Source: RGIG9041 sp045593905 (lineage in GTDB: Bacteria > Bacillota > Clostridia > Oscillospirales > QAKW01). Taken from it: a stretch of DNA of 64,000 nucleotides. Both the position numbers and the translations under genes were made by a program. The DNA is taken from contig JAZNXL010000069.1 of assembly GCA_045593905.1 (NCBI GenBank), positions 13,850 through 77,849 of the forward strand. Direction: 5' to 3'. Below, one piece after another: positions 47,845 through 57,250 of this stretch (positions within the stretch are counted from its first letter, which is position 1; each line of letters opens with the position of its first letter). The notes beneath the pieces are model-generated. The model did not search any database. It was not told where the DNA came from and saw only the letters and a program-made list of their open reading frames with translations.

Positions 47845-49029
47845 ATGAAAGAATTTGAACTTAAATACGGCTGTAACCCCAACCAGAAGCCGTCAAAAAT
47901 ATATATGAAAGACGGCAGCGAGCTTCCTATTGAAATTTTATGCGGAAGACCGGGTTACATTAACTTTTTAGACGCGTTTAACAGCTGGCAGCTTGTAAAA
48001 GAAATTAAAGAGGCAACAGGTATGGTTGCAGTAACCTCTTTTAAGCACGTAAGCCCCACCTCAGCCGCAGTTGGCAAAAAGCTTTCAGATACACTTAAAA
48101 AAGCTTGCTTTGTTGACGATATTGACGGTCTTGACGAATCACCCCTTGCCTGCGCTTATGCAAGAGCAAGAGGCACCGACAGAATGTGCTCGTTTGGTGA
48201 CTGGGTAGCGCTCTCTGACGTTTGCGATGAAGTAACAGCGCTTTTAATCAAGCGCGAGGTATCTGACGGCGTTATCGCTCCCGGCTACACACCCGAAGCA
48301 CTCGAAATTTTAAAATCAAAGCGCAAAGGCAACTACAACATTGTTAAAATTGATGCCGATTACGTACCCGAGGTACAAGAAACAAAATACGTTTTTGGCA
48401 TTACCTTTGAGCAAGGCAGAAACAACTTTAAAATTAACAAAGAGCTTTTATCAAACGTTGTTACCAAAAACAAGGTGCTTTCAGACGATGCAATCACCGA
48501 CCTTATAATTGCGCTTATTACACTTAAATATACACAGTCAAACTCGGTTTGCTACGCAATCGACGGTCAGGCTATCGGCGTTGGCGCAGGTCAGCAATCG
48601 CGTATTCACTGCACACGCCTTGCAGGTACAAAGGCTGACACCTGGTTTTTACGTCAGCACGAAAAAGTTTTAAACCTTCCGTTTAAAGACACACTCGGCA
48701 GACCCGACCGCGACAACGTAATCGACGGCTACATTAACAAAAACGAAGAAGACGTTTGCGCCGACGGTATCTGGCAAAAATACTTTACAAAACAGCCCGA
48801 GCCTTTAACCGATGCCGAGATTAGAGCATACCTCGACTCAATCGACGGTGTTTCATGTGCATCGGATGCGTTCTTCCCGTTCTCTGACAACATTGAGCGT
48901 GCAAAGCGCAGCGGCGTTAAGTACGTTGCACAGCCCGGCGGTTGTATCCGTGACGACCTTGTTATTGAGTGCTGCGATAAATACGATATGGCTATGGCAT
49001 TTACAGGTATGCGCCTGTTCCACCATTAA
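47845..49029 (+). CDS. Stand-alone AICAR transformylase (PurH C-domain-like, PurV)
   Basis: Formylates AICAR with 10-formyl-THF (394 residues). It corresponds to the C-terminal domain of PurH without the cyclohydrolase domain: LKYGCNPNQKPSKIYM, VTSFKHVSPTSAAVG with the catalytic Lys-His, YARARGTDRMCSFGDWVALSD, QSNSVCYAIDGQAIGVGAGQQSRIHCTRLAG and PGGCIRDD. The usual NPCG after Lys-His is SPTS, as in other stand-alone forms. AAGGAG site; 10 bases after purO. Confidence 0.93.
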   Translation: MKEFELKYGCNPNQKPSKIYMKDGSELPIEILCGRPGYINFLDAFNSWQLVKEIKEATGMVAVTSFKHVSPTSAAVGKKLSDTLKKACFVDDIDGLDESPLACAYARARGTDRMCSFGDWVALSDVCDEVTALLIKREVSDGVIAPGYTPEALEILKSKRKGNYNIVKIDADYVPEVQETKYVFGITFEQGRNNFKINKELLSNVVTKNKVLSDDAITDLIIALITLKYTQSNSVCYAIDGQAIGVGAGQQSRIHCTRLAGTKADTWFLRQHEKVLNLPFKDTLGRPDRDNVIDGYINKNEEDVCADGIWQKYFTKQPEPLTDAEIRAYLDSIDGVSCASDAFFPFSDNIERAKRSGVKYVAQPGGCIRDDLVIECCDKYDMAMAFTGMRLFHH

Positions 49030-49044
49030 TGAGAGGTTAGTTTA

Positions 49045-50313
49045 ATGAGAATACTTGTTGTTGGCGGCGGCGGACGCGAGCACGCCATTATCAAAAAAAT
49101 TAAAGAAAACAAACAGGTAACCGAAATATTTGCACTGCCCGGCAACGGCGGTATGGCAAACGATGCAACGCTTGTTAACATTTCGGCAACCGACATTGAA
49201 AAAATTGTAGATTTTGCAAAAACCAACCAAATCGACTACGCGGTTGTAGCACCCGACGACCCGCTAGTGCTGGGTTGTGTAGACCAGCTTGAAAAAATAG
49301 GTATCCCCTGCTTTGGTCCAAAGGCTAACGCCGCAATTATTGAAGGCTCAAAGGTTTTTTCAAAAAACCTTATGAAAAAGTACGGTATCCCCACCGCGCG
49401 CTACGAGGTGTTTGATAACGAGCAAAAGGCTCTTGAATATCTTGAAAGCGCGCCTATTCCTACAGTTATTAAGGCTGACGGACTTGCGCTTGGCAAGGGC
49501 GTTATAATTGCAACCACACGCGACGAGGCTAAACAAGCGGTAATTTCGATTATTCGCGACAAAATGTTTGGAAAAAGCGGTGACAACATTGTAATTGAAG
49601 AGTTTTTAGAGGGCCCCGAGGTATCAGTACTCGCCTTTACCGACGGCAAAACCTTAAAGCCGATGGTATCGTCAATGGACCACAAGCGCGCAGGCGATAA
49701 CGACACAGGCCTTAACACAGGCGGTATGGGCACAATAGCACCCAACCCCTACTACACAAGCGATGTAGCAAAAGAGTGTATGGATAAAATTTTTATCCCC
49801 ACAATCAACGCTATGAACGCCGAGGGCAGAACCTTTAAGGGCTGTTTATACTTTGGTCTTATGATTACAAAGGACGGCCCCAAGGTAATTGAGTATAACT
49901 GCCGTTTCGGTGACCCCGAAACTCAGGTTGTGCTTCCGCTTTTAAAAAGCGACCTTTTAACTATAATGATGGCTACCACAAACGGCACACTCGACAAAAC
50001 CGAGGTTGAGTTTAAAGACGAGTGCGCATGCTGTGTTGTAATGGCATCAAAGGGCTACCCTGTAAGCTACCAAAAAGGCTTTAAAATGGATATTCCCCAA
50101 GCGATAGCAGATAACGTTTACGTTGCAGGCGCAAAGCTCGAGGGCGAAAGCCTTGTAACAAACGGCGGACGTGTGCTTGGCGCAACCGCTACCGCGCCCA
50201 CACTCAAAGCGGCTATTGACGGCGCTTACAAACTTGTAAAACAAATAAGCTTTGACGGTGCTTTTTACCGCTCGGACATCGGCGCAAAAGCATTAAAGGC
50301 CAAGGAGGACTAA
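49045..50313 (+). CDS. purD: GAR synthetase (phosphoribosylamine--glycine ligase)
   Basis: ATP-grasp ligase (422 residues). LVVGGGGREHAIIKK at the N terminus, FGPKANAAIIEGSKVFSK, VIKADGLALGKGV and the metal site EYNCRFGDPETQVVLP are present. The stop codon is immediately followed by the purL ATG, whose ribosome site AAGGAGG lies in the last purD codons. Confidence 0.97.
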   Translation: MRILVVGGGGREHAIIKKIKENKQVTEIFALPGNGGMANDATLVNISATDIEKIVDFAKTNQIDYAVVAPDDPLVLGCVDQLEKIGIPCFGPKANAAIIEGSKVFSKNLMKKYGIPTARYEVFDNEQKALEYLESAPIPTVIKADGLALGKGVIIATTRDEAKQAVISIIRDKMFGKSGDNIVIEEFLEGPEVSVLAFTDGKTLKPMVSSMDHKRAGDNDTGLNTGGMGTIAPNPYYTSDVAKECMDKIFIPTINAMNAEGRTFKGCLYFGLMITKDGPKVIEYNCRFGDPETQVVLPLLKSDLLTIMMATTNGTLDKTEVEFKDECACCVVMASKGYPVSYQKGFKMDIPQAIADNVYVAGAKLEGESLVTNGGRVLGATATAPTLKAAIDGAYKLVKQISFDGAFYRSDIGAKALKAKED

Positions 50314-53300
50314 ATGGTATTTAGAGTTTATGTAGAAAAGAAAAAAGAACTTGCAAACGAGGCGGCTTCGCTTTTATCTGATGCTCGTTCACTCATTGGC
50401 ATTAAAGGGCTTACCGACGTTAGAATCGTAAACCGCTACGATGCCGAGAACATTACAAAAGAATTGTTTGAGCACTCAAAGGCTACTGTTTTTTCAGAGC
50501 CGCAAACCGACCTTGTAAGCGAAGATATTAACACAGACGGCGCGGCAGTAGTGTTCGCGGTTGAGTATTTGCCCGGTCAGTTTGACCAGCGCGCTGACTC
50601 GGCTGCACAGTGTATACAAATTATTTCACAAACCGAGCGCCCTGTTATACGTACCGCAAAGGTATACGTGCTTTACGGAAATTTAACCCAAAGCGACATT
50701 GCCGAGATTAAAAAATACGTAATCAACCCTGTCGAAGCAAGAGAGGCGGCGCTCGAGCTACCCGCAACACTCAAAGCCGAGTACCAAATACCTACAACAG
50801 TTAAAACACTCGACGGCTTTATCGACCTTGACAAAAAAGGTCTTGAATATTTTGTTGGTGAGTACGGTCTTGCAATGGACACCGACGATATTGCTTTTTG
50901 TCAGGACTACTTTAAAAAAGAAGGCAGAAACCCCACCATTACCGAAATCAGAATGATTGATACATACTGGTCGGACCATTGCCGTCACACCACTTTCTTA
51001 ACAGTTATCGACAACGTAAGCTTTGAAGACGAGCTTTTACAGTCAACCTACAACGAGTACCTTGCAACACGCGAAGGTCTGGGTGTTAAAAAGCCGATTT
51101 GCCTTATGGACATTGCAACGGTTGCTGTTAAGTACTTAAAGAAAAACGGTTGCCTCGACAAGCTCGACGAGAGCGAAGAGATTAACGCGTGTACCGTTAA
51201 AATTGAGGTTGAGGTAGACGGCAAAAAAGAGCCGTGGCTGCTTCTTTTCAAAAACGAAACACATAACCACCCCACCGAGATTGAGCCGTTCGGCGGCGCG
51301 GCAACCTGTATCGGCGGCGCTATCCGCGACCCGCTCTCAGGCCGTGCTTACGTTTACGGCGCAATGCGTGTAACAGGCGCTGCTGACCCGTTAAAGCCTG
51401 TAAACGAAACTATCCCCGGCAAGCTTCCGCAGCGTAAAATTGTTACAGGTGCGGCAGCAGGTTATTCGTCATACGGCAACCAGATTGGTCTTGCAACAGG
51501 CATTGTTGACGAGATTTACCACGACGGCTATGCCGCAAAGCGTATGGAGATTGGCGCAGTTATTGCGGCAGCTCCGCAAAAGAACGTTCGCCGTGAGCGT
51601 CCCGACCCCAGCGACGTTGTAATACTCCTTGGCGGTTCAACAGGCCGTGACGGTTGCGGCGGTGCAACAGGCTCGTCAAAATCGCACACCTCAAAATCAC
51701 TCGAAAGCTGTGGCGCCGAGGTACAAAAAGGTCACGCTCCCGAAGAGCGCAAGCTCCTGCGCCTTTTCAGAAACGCCGAGGCTACAACACTTATTAAAAG
51801 ATGTAACGACTTTGGCGCAGGCGGTGTATCGGTTGCTATAGGCGAGCTTGCCGACGGTCTTGAAATTGACTTAAACGCAGTACCCAAAAAGTACGAGGGT
51901 CTTGACGGCACCGAGCTTGCTATAAGCGAGTCGCAAGAGCGTATGGCGGTTGTTGTTGAAGCAAAAGACGTTGACAAGTTTTTAGCGCTTGCAAAAGAAG
52001 AAAACCTTCAGGCTTGCCCCGTTGCAGTAGTAACTGCCGAGCCAAGACTTGTAATGCACTGGAACGGCAACAAGATTGTTGATATTTCGCGTGAGTTTTT
52101 AAATTCGAACGGTGCTGCAAAGCACATTTCAATCGAAACCGCAAAACCCGAAATTGCCACAAAAGAAATTAAAGGCAGCTTTGCTGATAATATGAGCGCG
52201 CTTGCAGGCGACCTTAACGTTTGTTCAAAGCGCGGTCTTTCAGAGCGTTTTGACTCGACCATCAGCGCAGGCACCGTGCTTATGCCGTTTGGCGGTAAAA
52301 ATCAGTTAACACCTATTCAGGCAATGGTACAAAAAATCTCGGTTGAAAAAGAACACACCGATGATGTATCGTTTATGTCGTTTGGCTACAACCCGTTTAT
52401 AACCGAAAAGAGCCCCTACCACGGTGCTTACCTTGCGGTTGTAGAGTCGGTTTGCAAGCTTATTGCAACAGGCGCCGACTTTAACGACGTGTACCTTACA
52501 TTCCAGGAATACTTTGAGCGCCCCGGCAAAGACGCTAAACGTTGGGGTAAACCGCTTGCCGCTCTCCTTGGTGCGTTTAAGGCGCAAATGAACTTAAAAA
52601 TCGGTTCAATCGGCGGTAAAGACTCAATGAGCGGCAGCTTTGAAAACATCGACGTTCCGCCTACACTCGTTTCTTTCGCGGTAACAACAGGCAAGGTTGC
52701 CGACGTTATCTCAAACGACTTTAAAAAGTCGGGCAGCAGGGTTGTGCTTTTAAAGGCTGATACTGACAAAAACGGTCTTCCCGAAACCGAGTCACTTATT
52801 AAAATATTCAATACTGTTACAAAGCTTATGCGCGAGGGCAAAGTTCTTTCGTGCTACACCCCGGGTATCGGCGGTATCGGTGAGGCTATACTTAAAATGT
52901 GCATCGGCAACGGTGTTGGCTTTAAGTTTGATAACAGCGTTTCAATGGATGACATTTTTGGCTACAACTACGCATCATTTATTTTAGAGTGCGAGGGCGA
53001 TGTAAACGAGGGCACACTCCTCGGCTACACAACCGACAAGGGCTGTATCGGTTACAAAGACGAGTGCGTTTGCCTTGACGGTCTTTTAAAAACCTACGAA
53101 GACAAGCTCGAAAGCGTATATAGCTGTAATATTGAGCAAACTAAACAAAAGGCACCCAACTTTAGCTTTGAGGCAACCGAAAGAAAAGCACCCGCTATCA
53201 AGGTTGCAAAGCCAAAGGTTATTATCCCTGCATTCCCCGGCACCAACTGCGAGTTTGACTCGGCAAAAGCGGTACGCGATGCAGGTGCAGAGCCCGAAAT

Positions 53301-54006
53301 TATTGTAATTAACAATTTAACTGCAGACGGTCTTAAAGCAAGCACCGAAAAGTTTGCAACCGCTTTAAAAAGCGCGCAAATGATATTTATCCCCGGTGGT
53401 TTTTCGGGCGGTGACGAGCCTGACGGCAGCGGTAAGTTTATAACCGCGTTCTTTAGAAACGAGGCTATTAAAGAGGGCACACACGAGTTACTTAACAACC
53501 GCGACGGTCTTATGTGCGGTATCTGTAACGGCTTCCAGGCACTTATAAAGCTCGGTCTTGTACCGTACGGCAAAATTATTGATGCCGACGAAAACTGCCC
53601 CACACTTACATTTAACACAATCGCGCGCCACCAGTCACGAATTGTACGCACACGTATTGCATCAAACAAATCGCCCTGGCTTGCGCTTACCAACGTTGGC
53701 GATATTTACAACGTACCGATTTCGCACGGCGAGGGTAGATTCTTGGCATCTGACGAGCTTGTAAAACAGCTTGCAGCAAACGGCCAGATTGCAACACAGT
53801 ACGTTGACTTTGACGGCAATGCCACCTACGATGTACGCTTTAACCCCAACGATTCAGTTTGCGCTATCGAGGGTATCACATCGCCCGACGGCAGAGTTTT
53901 CGGTAAAATGGGCCACAGCGAAAGAATCGGCGCAGGTCTTTACAAAAACGTTGTCGGCGAGTACGATATCCGTATGTTTGAATCGGCAGTAAAATATTTT
54001 AAATAA
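50314..54006 (+). CDS. purL: FGAM synthase, single-chain with glutaminase domain
   Basis: Converts FGAR and glutamine to FGAM (1230 residues). N-terminal PurS-like linker region, two AIR-synthase-type ATP domains (SDHCRHTTFLT and KNETHNHPTEIEPFGGAATCIGG in the first), and a C-terminal class I glutaminase with Cys in MCGICNGFQALI and His in PISHGEGRF. This is the clostridial single-chain type: somewhat shorter and different from gamma-proteobacterial PurL, and in place of separate purS-purQ-purL of Bacillus. Unlike PurF next to it, its glutaminase residues are intact. Translation coupled to purD. Confidence 0.96.
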   Translation: MVFRVYVEKKKELANEAASLLSDARSLIGIKGLTDVRIVNRYDAENITKELFEHSKATVFSEPQTDLVSEDINTDGAAVVFAVEYLPGQFDQRADSAAQCIQIISQTERPVIRTAKVYVLYGNLTQSDIAEIKKYVINPVEAREAALELPATLKAEYQIPTTVKTLDGFIDLDKKGLEYFVGEYGLAMDTDDIAFCQDYFKKEGRNPTITEIRMIDTYWSDHCRHTTFLTVIDNVSFEDELLQSTYNEYLATREGLGVKKPICLMDIATVAVKYLKKNGCLDKLDESEEINACTVKIEVEVDGKKEPWLLLFKNETHNHPTEIEPFGGAATCIGGAIRDPLSGRAYVYGAMRVTGAADPLKPVNETIPGKLPQRKIVTGAAAGYSSYGNQIGLATGIVDEIYHDGYAAKRMEIGAVIAAAPQKNVRRERPDPSDVVILLGGSTGRDGCGGATGSSKSHTSKSLESCGAEVQKGHAPEERKLLRLFRNAEATTLIKRCNDFGAGGVSVAIGELADGLEIDLNAVPKKYEGLDGTELAISESQERMAVVVEAKDVDKFLALAKEENLQACPVAVVTAEPRLVMHWNGNKIVDISREFLNSNGAAKHISIETAKPEIATKEIKGSFADNMSALAGDLNVCSKRGLSERFDSTISAGTVLMPFGGKNQLTPIQAMVQKISVEKEHTDDVSFMSFGYNPFITEKSPYHGAYLAVVESVCKLIATGADFNDVYLTFQEYFERPGKDAKRWGKPLAALLGAFKAQMNLKIGSIGGKDSMSGSFENIDVPPTLVSFAVTTGKVADVISNDFKKSGSRVVLLKADTDKNGLPETESLIKIFNTVTKLMREGKVLSCYTPGIGGIGEAILKMCIGNGVGFKFDNSVSMDDIFGYNYASFILECEGDVNEGTLLGYTTDKGCIGYKDECVCLDGLLKTYEDKLESVYSCNIEQTKQKAPNFSFEATERKAPAIKVAKPKVIIPAFPGTNCEFDSAKAVRDAGAEPEIIVINNLTADGLKASTEKFATALKSAQMIFIPGGFSGGDEPDGSGKFITAFFRNEAIKEGTHELLNNRDGLMCGICNGFQALIKLGLVPYGKIIDADENCPTLTFNTIARHQSRIVRTRIASNKSPWLALTNVGDIYNVPISHGEGRFLASDELVKQLAANGQIATQYVDFDGNATYDVRFNPNDSVCAIEGITSPDGRVFGKMGHSERIGAGLYKNVVGEYDIRMFESAVKYFK

Positions 54007-54018
54007 GAGGAAAGAAAA

Positions 54019-55254
54019 ATGAACTTTTTTGAAAATTTAAACAAGTTTGATAAAGAGGTTGCTGTTGCGTGTGACAAAGAGCTCACACGTCAGCGCCACA
54101 ATATTGAGCTTATTGCATCAGAAAACATTGTTTCAGAAGCAGTGCTTTTAGCCGCAGGCGGCGTTTTAACAAACAAATACGCCGAGGGCTACCCCTCAAA
54201 GCGTTACTACGGCGGTTGCCAATGCGTTGACATTGTAGAAGAAATTGCAAGAGAACGCGCTAAAAAACTTTTTGGTGCAGAGCATGCAAACGTACAGCCG
54301 CACTGCGGCGCGAGTGCAAACCTTGCTGTTTTCTTTGCGCTTTTAAACCCCGGCGACACCGTTATGGGTATGAATCTTTCAGAGGGCGGACACCTGTCAC
54401 ACGGCTCGCCTGTTAACATCTCGGGTAAATACTTTAACATAGTTCCTTACGGTGTTAACCCCGAGACCGAAATGATTGACTACGACGAGATGGAAAGAAT
54501 CGCGCTTGAGTGCAAGCCCAAACTCCTCGTTGTAGGAGCTAGCGCATACTCGCGTATAATCGACTTTGCGCGTTGCCGTGAGATTGCCGACAAGGTTGGC
54601 GCTTACCTTATGGTTGATATGGCGCACATTGCAGGCCTCGTTGCCGCAGGCGTTCATCCCTCACCTGTTCCGCACGCACACGTTGTAACAACCACAACCC
54701 ACAAAACATTAAGAGGCCCCAGAGGCGGCATGATTCTTTGCACCGAGGACCTTGCAAAGCAAATTGACAAAGCTATCTTCCCCGGTACACAGGGCGGTCC
54801 GCTTATGCACATTATCGCCGCAAAAGCCGTTGCCTTTGGCGAAGCGTTAACACCCGAGTTCAAGGCTTACGGTGAGCAGGTTGTTAAAAACGCCAAGGTT
54901 CTTTGCGACGAGCTTATCGCTCGCGGTATCGACGTTGTTTCGGGCGGTACCGATAACCACCTTATGCTTTTAAAACTTGTTAACAAGGGCATTACAGGTA
55001 AAGAGCTTGAGCACAGACTCGACGAGGTTCACATTACCGCTAACAAAAACACAATTCCGCAGGAACCCTTAAGCCCGTTTGTTACAAGCGGTCTTAGAAT
55101 CGGTACACCTGCTGTTACAACCCGCGGCTTTAAAGAGCCCGAAATGAAACTTATCGCAGGCTGGATAGCCGACATCATCGACGATTTCGAGGGCAACAAA
55201 GACCGCGTAACAAAAGAGGTTATGGCACTCTGCGAAAAGTTCCCGATTTATTAA
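54019..55254 (+). CDS. glyA: Serine hydroxymethyltransferase
   Basis: PLP enzyme (411 residues) making glycine and 5,10-methylene-THF from serine. LIASENIVSEAVLLA, EGYPSKRYYGG, MDMAHIAGLVAAG-like VDMAHIAGLVAAGVHPSPVPHAHVVTTTTHKTLRGPRGG with the Schiff-base lysine in TTTTHKTL. It supplies both the glycine used by purD and the one-carbon units for purN and AICAR transformylase, so its place in the ZTP-controlled operon makes sense. RBS GAGGAAAG. Confidence 0.98.
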   Translation: MNFFENLNKFDKEVAVACDKELTRQRHNIELIASENIVSEAVLLAAGGVLTNKYAEGYPSKRYYGGCQCVDIVEEIARERAKKLFGAEHANVQPHCGASANLAVFFALLNPGDTVMGMNLSEGGHLSHGSPVNISGKYFNIVPYGVNPETEMIDYDEMERIALECKPKLLVVGASAYSRIIDFARCREIADKVGAYLMVDMAHIAGLVAAGVHPSPVPHAHVVTTTTHKTLRGPRGGMILCTEDLAKQIDKAIFPGTQGGPLMHIIAAKAVAFGEALTPEFKAYGEQVVKNAKVLCDELIARGIDVVSGGTDNHLMLLKLVNKGITGKELEHRLDEVHITANKNTIPQEPLSPFVTSGLRIGTPAVTTRGFKEPEMKLIAGWIADIIDDFEGNKDRVTKEVMALCEKFPIY

Positions 55255-55287
55255 AAAAAGAGAAGTCTAACGGCTTCTCTTTTTTAT
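55252..55287. terminator. Bidirectional terminator glyA / ClC gene
   Basis: AAAAAGAGAAG-TCTAACGG-CTTCTCTTTTT, 11-bp stem with A and T tracts between convergent stops; closes the purine operon. Confidence 0.88.
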
Positions 55288-56415
55288 ATTATATATAAGG
55301 TAAGAAATTATCATAGCACCCGCCACATACGGCACGGCTTTTAATCCAAACAATTCTGCGCACATTACAACCGCCGATATAGGCGCCGATGTAAACAGTC
55401 CAAAGGTTGTAAGCATACCAACGCACGCGCCAAGCGGAACGCTAAAACCAATCACAGCCGAAAGCGTTGCGCCAAACGTTGCGCCAACAAAAAAGGTGGG
55501 TACAATCTCGCCGCCCTTAAAACCGCAGCCAAGAGTAATAGCGGTAAACACAATCTTAAATAAAAAGTCAAAGTAGTCAAACTCGCCCTCGGCAAATATA
55601 TGCTCAACCACATTCATACCGCCGCCGTTATAACGCATATCCCCAACAAGCGCGGTCAACAATATCACAACCGCCGCGCCAACTACTATTCGTATATACG
55701 GGTTGGCTATTTTTGAAAATATCGCCCTGCCGCCCTTTAAACAACGCTTAAAAACAAAACAAATAACCGCGCAGCCTATTGCAACCGCCATTACCTTTAA
55801 AAGCATTGTCCACTCAAACTCGGGCATTGTAAATTTAAGGTGTTCGGGTGACGAGCCAAGTAGCAAAGATACAAAATACGCGCAAATTCCCGATAAAACT
55901 ACAGGAATAAGTAAAAAATACTCGCACGACCTTGCCGCCTCAAAAACAAACACAGATGCAGCCAAAGGTGTGCAAAACAGTGCCGAAAACATACCGCCCA
56001 TACCGCAAAGCGACAATGTTTTACTGTCGTTTTGGTCAAGCTTAAATACCTTTGCAAAAAAGGCAGAAATACCGCTGCCTATTTGCAGCGCCGCCCCCTC
56101 TTTACCTGCCGAGCCGCCAAAAAGGTGGGTAAGTACGGTCGATATAAACATCGACGGCACGATAGCAGGCGGAGTGTCGTTTTTAAGCGCCAAAACTCCG
56201 CTCGTTGTCACTTTGTTTGTCTTTAGGCGGTTGTTTATAAACACGCTCAAAAGACCCGCAAGCGGTAAAATCAGCAGTAAATAGCGGTACTCGGTTCTAA
56301 AGCTTGTTGCAAAGCTGAGCACCTTTAAAAACGCCGCGCCAATAACGCCCGATAGTATTGAAACCACCGCAAAGGGCGGTAGCAGTTTTAAAATTTTAAC
56401 AATGCTTTTTTTCAT
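55267..56415 (-). CDS. ClC-family anion channel/antiporter, compact
   Basis: Membrane protein (382 residues) of the ClC fold, without CBS domains. Conserved parts: GGSAGKEGAALQIGSGIS (gating Glu in GKEGA, where most members have GREGP), MGGMFSALFCTPLAASVFVFEA, and GGEIVPTFFVGATFGATLSAVIG. The first selectivity motif GSGIP is not recognisable; the corresponding stretch reads TTSGVLAL. It may carry chloride, fluoride or another anion; the ion cannot be read. Its start overlaps the preceding acetyltransferase stop by 1 base, so both form an operon. Confidence 0.87.
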   Translation of the reverse strand: MKKSIVKILKLLPPFAVVSILSGVIGAAFLKVLSFATSFRTEYRYLLLILPLAGLLSVFINNRLKTNKVTTSGVLALKNDTPPAIVPSMFISTVLTHLFGGSAGKEGAALQIGSGISAFFAKVFKLDQNDSKTLSLCGMGGMFSALFCTPLAASVFVFEAARSCEYFLLIPVVLSGICAYFVSLLLGSSPEHLKFTMPEFEWTMLLKVMAVAIGCAVICFVFKRCLKGGRAIFSKIANPYIRIVVGAAVVILLTALVGDMRYNGGGMNVVEHIFAEGEFDYFDFLFKIVFTAITLGCGFKGGEIVPTFFVGATFGATLSAVIGFSVPLGACVGMLTTFGLFTSAPISAVVMCAELFGLKAVPYVAGAMIISYLIYNIKKRSR

Positions 56416-57191
56416 TATTTGTAAAGTTCCTCAAAAAGCGGTTTGCTGTCAGCCAAAAGCTCTTTGCCGCCGCTTTTATTATAAATATCTTCAATAACGC
56501 TAAAAATATCACGCGCGGCGAGTAGCTGGGTTTTTGCGCCGCCAATTTGCGAGTCGGTAACAATGCCGTGATGGTAAAACGCAGGCTCAAACTTAAAAAA
56601 GTTAGCCGATACATCGTCGCACACGCTATCGTCAAACCAATACAGATGCTTTTTAACAACTGTTCCGTCCTGCAAAATAACAGTGCGCTCAACCTTGTAG
56701 TCGGTCAGCCTGTTTTTAACCTTTAGCTTTTCTTCGACAAAGTGGATAAAGGTGTTTTTATTGTTGTTTACGCCAAGCAAAAGCACGTATCCGCCCATAT
56801 CGTAAAGCTTGCCAAGGCAACCGTTCGGACTTGCGGGGGTATCGGTATCGCCGTCACCGTTTGCAAACTCTTTTGCGCGCTCGCCAAAAACCGCCATTGA
56901 GTGAGTGGGGTGGTCGGTGCGCACAGCATCGGGATGCGCCGCGGCGGTGCAAGGCAAAAGACCGAGGTTACTGTAATGCTCGCGCATATCGTAAACGTCG
57001 CTTGCCCAGGTGTGAGTAGGCACGCACAAAAGCCCGCCGTTTTTTGTAAAAAACTCTATTAAAATATCAAGCAGCCACTCTGCGCTCTCTACCCTGCCGA
57101 TAGCCTTAATTGAGCTATGCACAATAACCGGCTTGCCCACCGCAAATTTATATGGCTCAAGGCCTTTTAAAACATCGGCTTTTGTCAGCAT
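56415..57191 (-). CDS. AAC(3)-family N-acetyltransferase
   Basis: Protein of 258 residues of the antibiotic_NAT/AAC(3) fold, which transfers acetyl from acetyl-CoA to an amine. VIVHSSIKAIGRVE at the N terminus, LCVPTHTWA, the catalytic-site RTDHPTHSMAVFG and LLGVNNNKNTFIHFVEE are conserved. Chromosomal members often acetylate other amines such as peptides or sugars, so aminoglycoside resistance is not implied. Starts above the ClC gene with a weak AAGGAG-like site; monocistronic promoter not obvious. Confidence 0.88.
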   Translation of the reverse strand: MLTKADVLKGLEPYKFAVGKPVIVHSSIKAIGRVESAEWLLDILIEFFTKNGGLLCVPTHTWASDVYDMREHYSNLGLLPCTAAAHPDAVRTDHPTHSMAVFGERAKEFANGDGDTDTPASPNGCLGKLYDMGGYVLLLGVNNNKNTFIHFVEEKLKVKNRLTDYKVERTVILQDGTVVKKHLYWFDDSVCDDVSANFFKFEPAFYHHGIVTDSQIGGAKTQLLAARDIFSVIEDIYNKSGGKELLADSKPLFEELYK

Positions 57192-57250
57192 TTTTACTCC
57201 TTAAAATTTTACTGTTATGCTTGTAATTATGCTACACGCCACCACAAAAG

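Noticed and set aside
53094..53693. A 199-codon open frame on the minus strand
   Set aside because: It lies wholly inside purL on the opposite strand, has no ribosome site and no recognisable domain; it results from codon bias of the real gene.
55703..56284. Plus-strand frame of 193 codons over the ClC gene
   Set aside because: Opposite strand of a well-supported membrane gene; no ribosome site or domain.
56415..57191. Aminoglycoside resistance determinant
   Set aside because: Only the fold is supported; chromosomal AAC(3)-like proteins often have other substrates, and no mobile resistance context is present.
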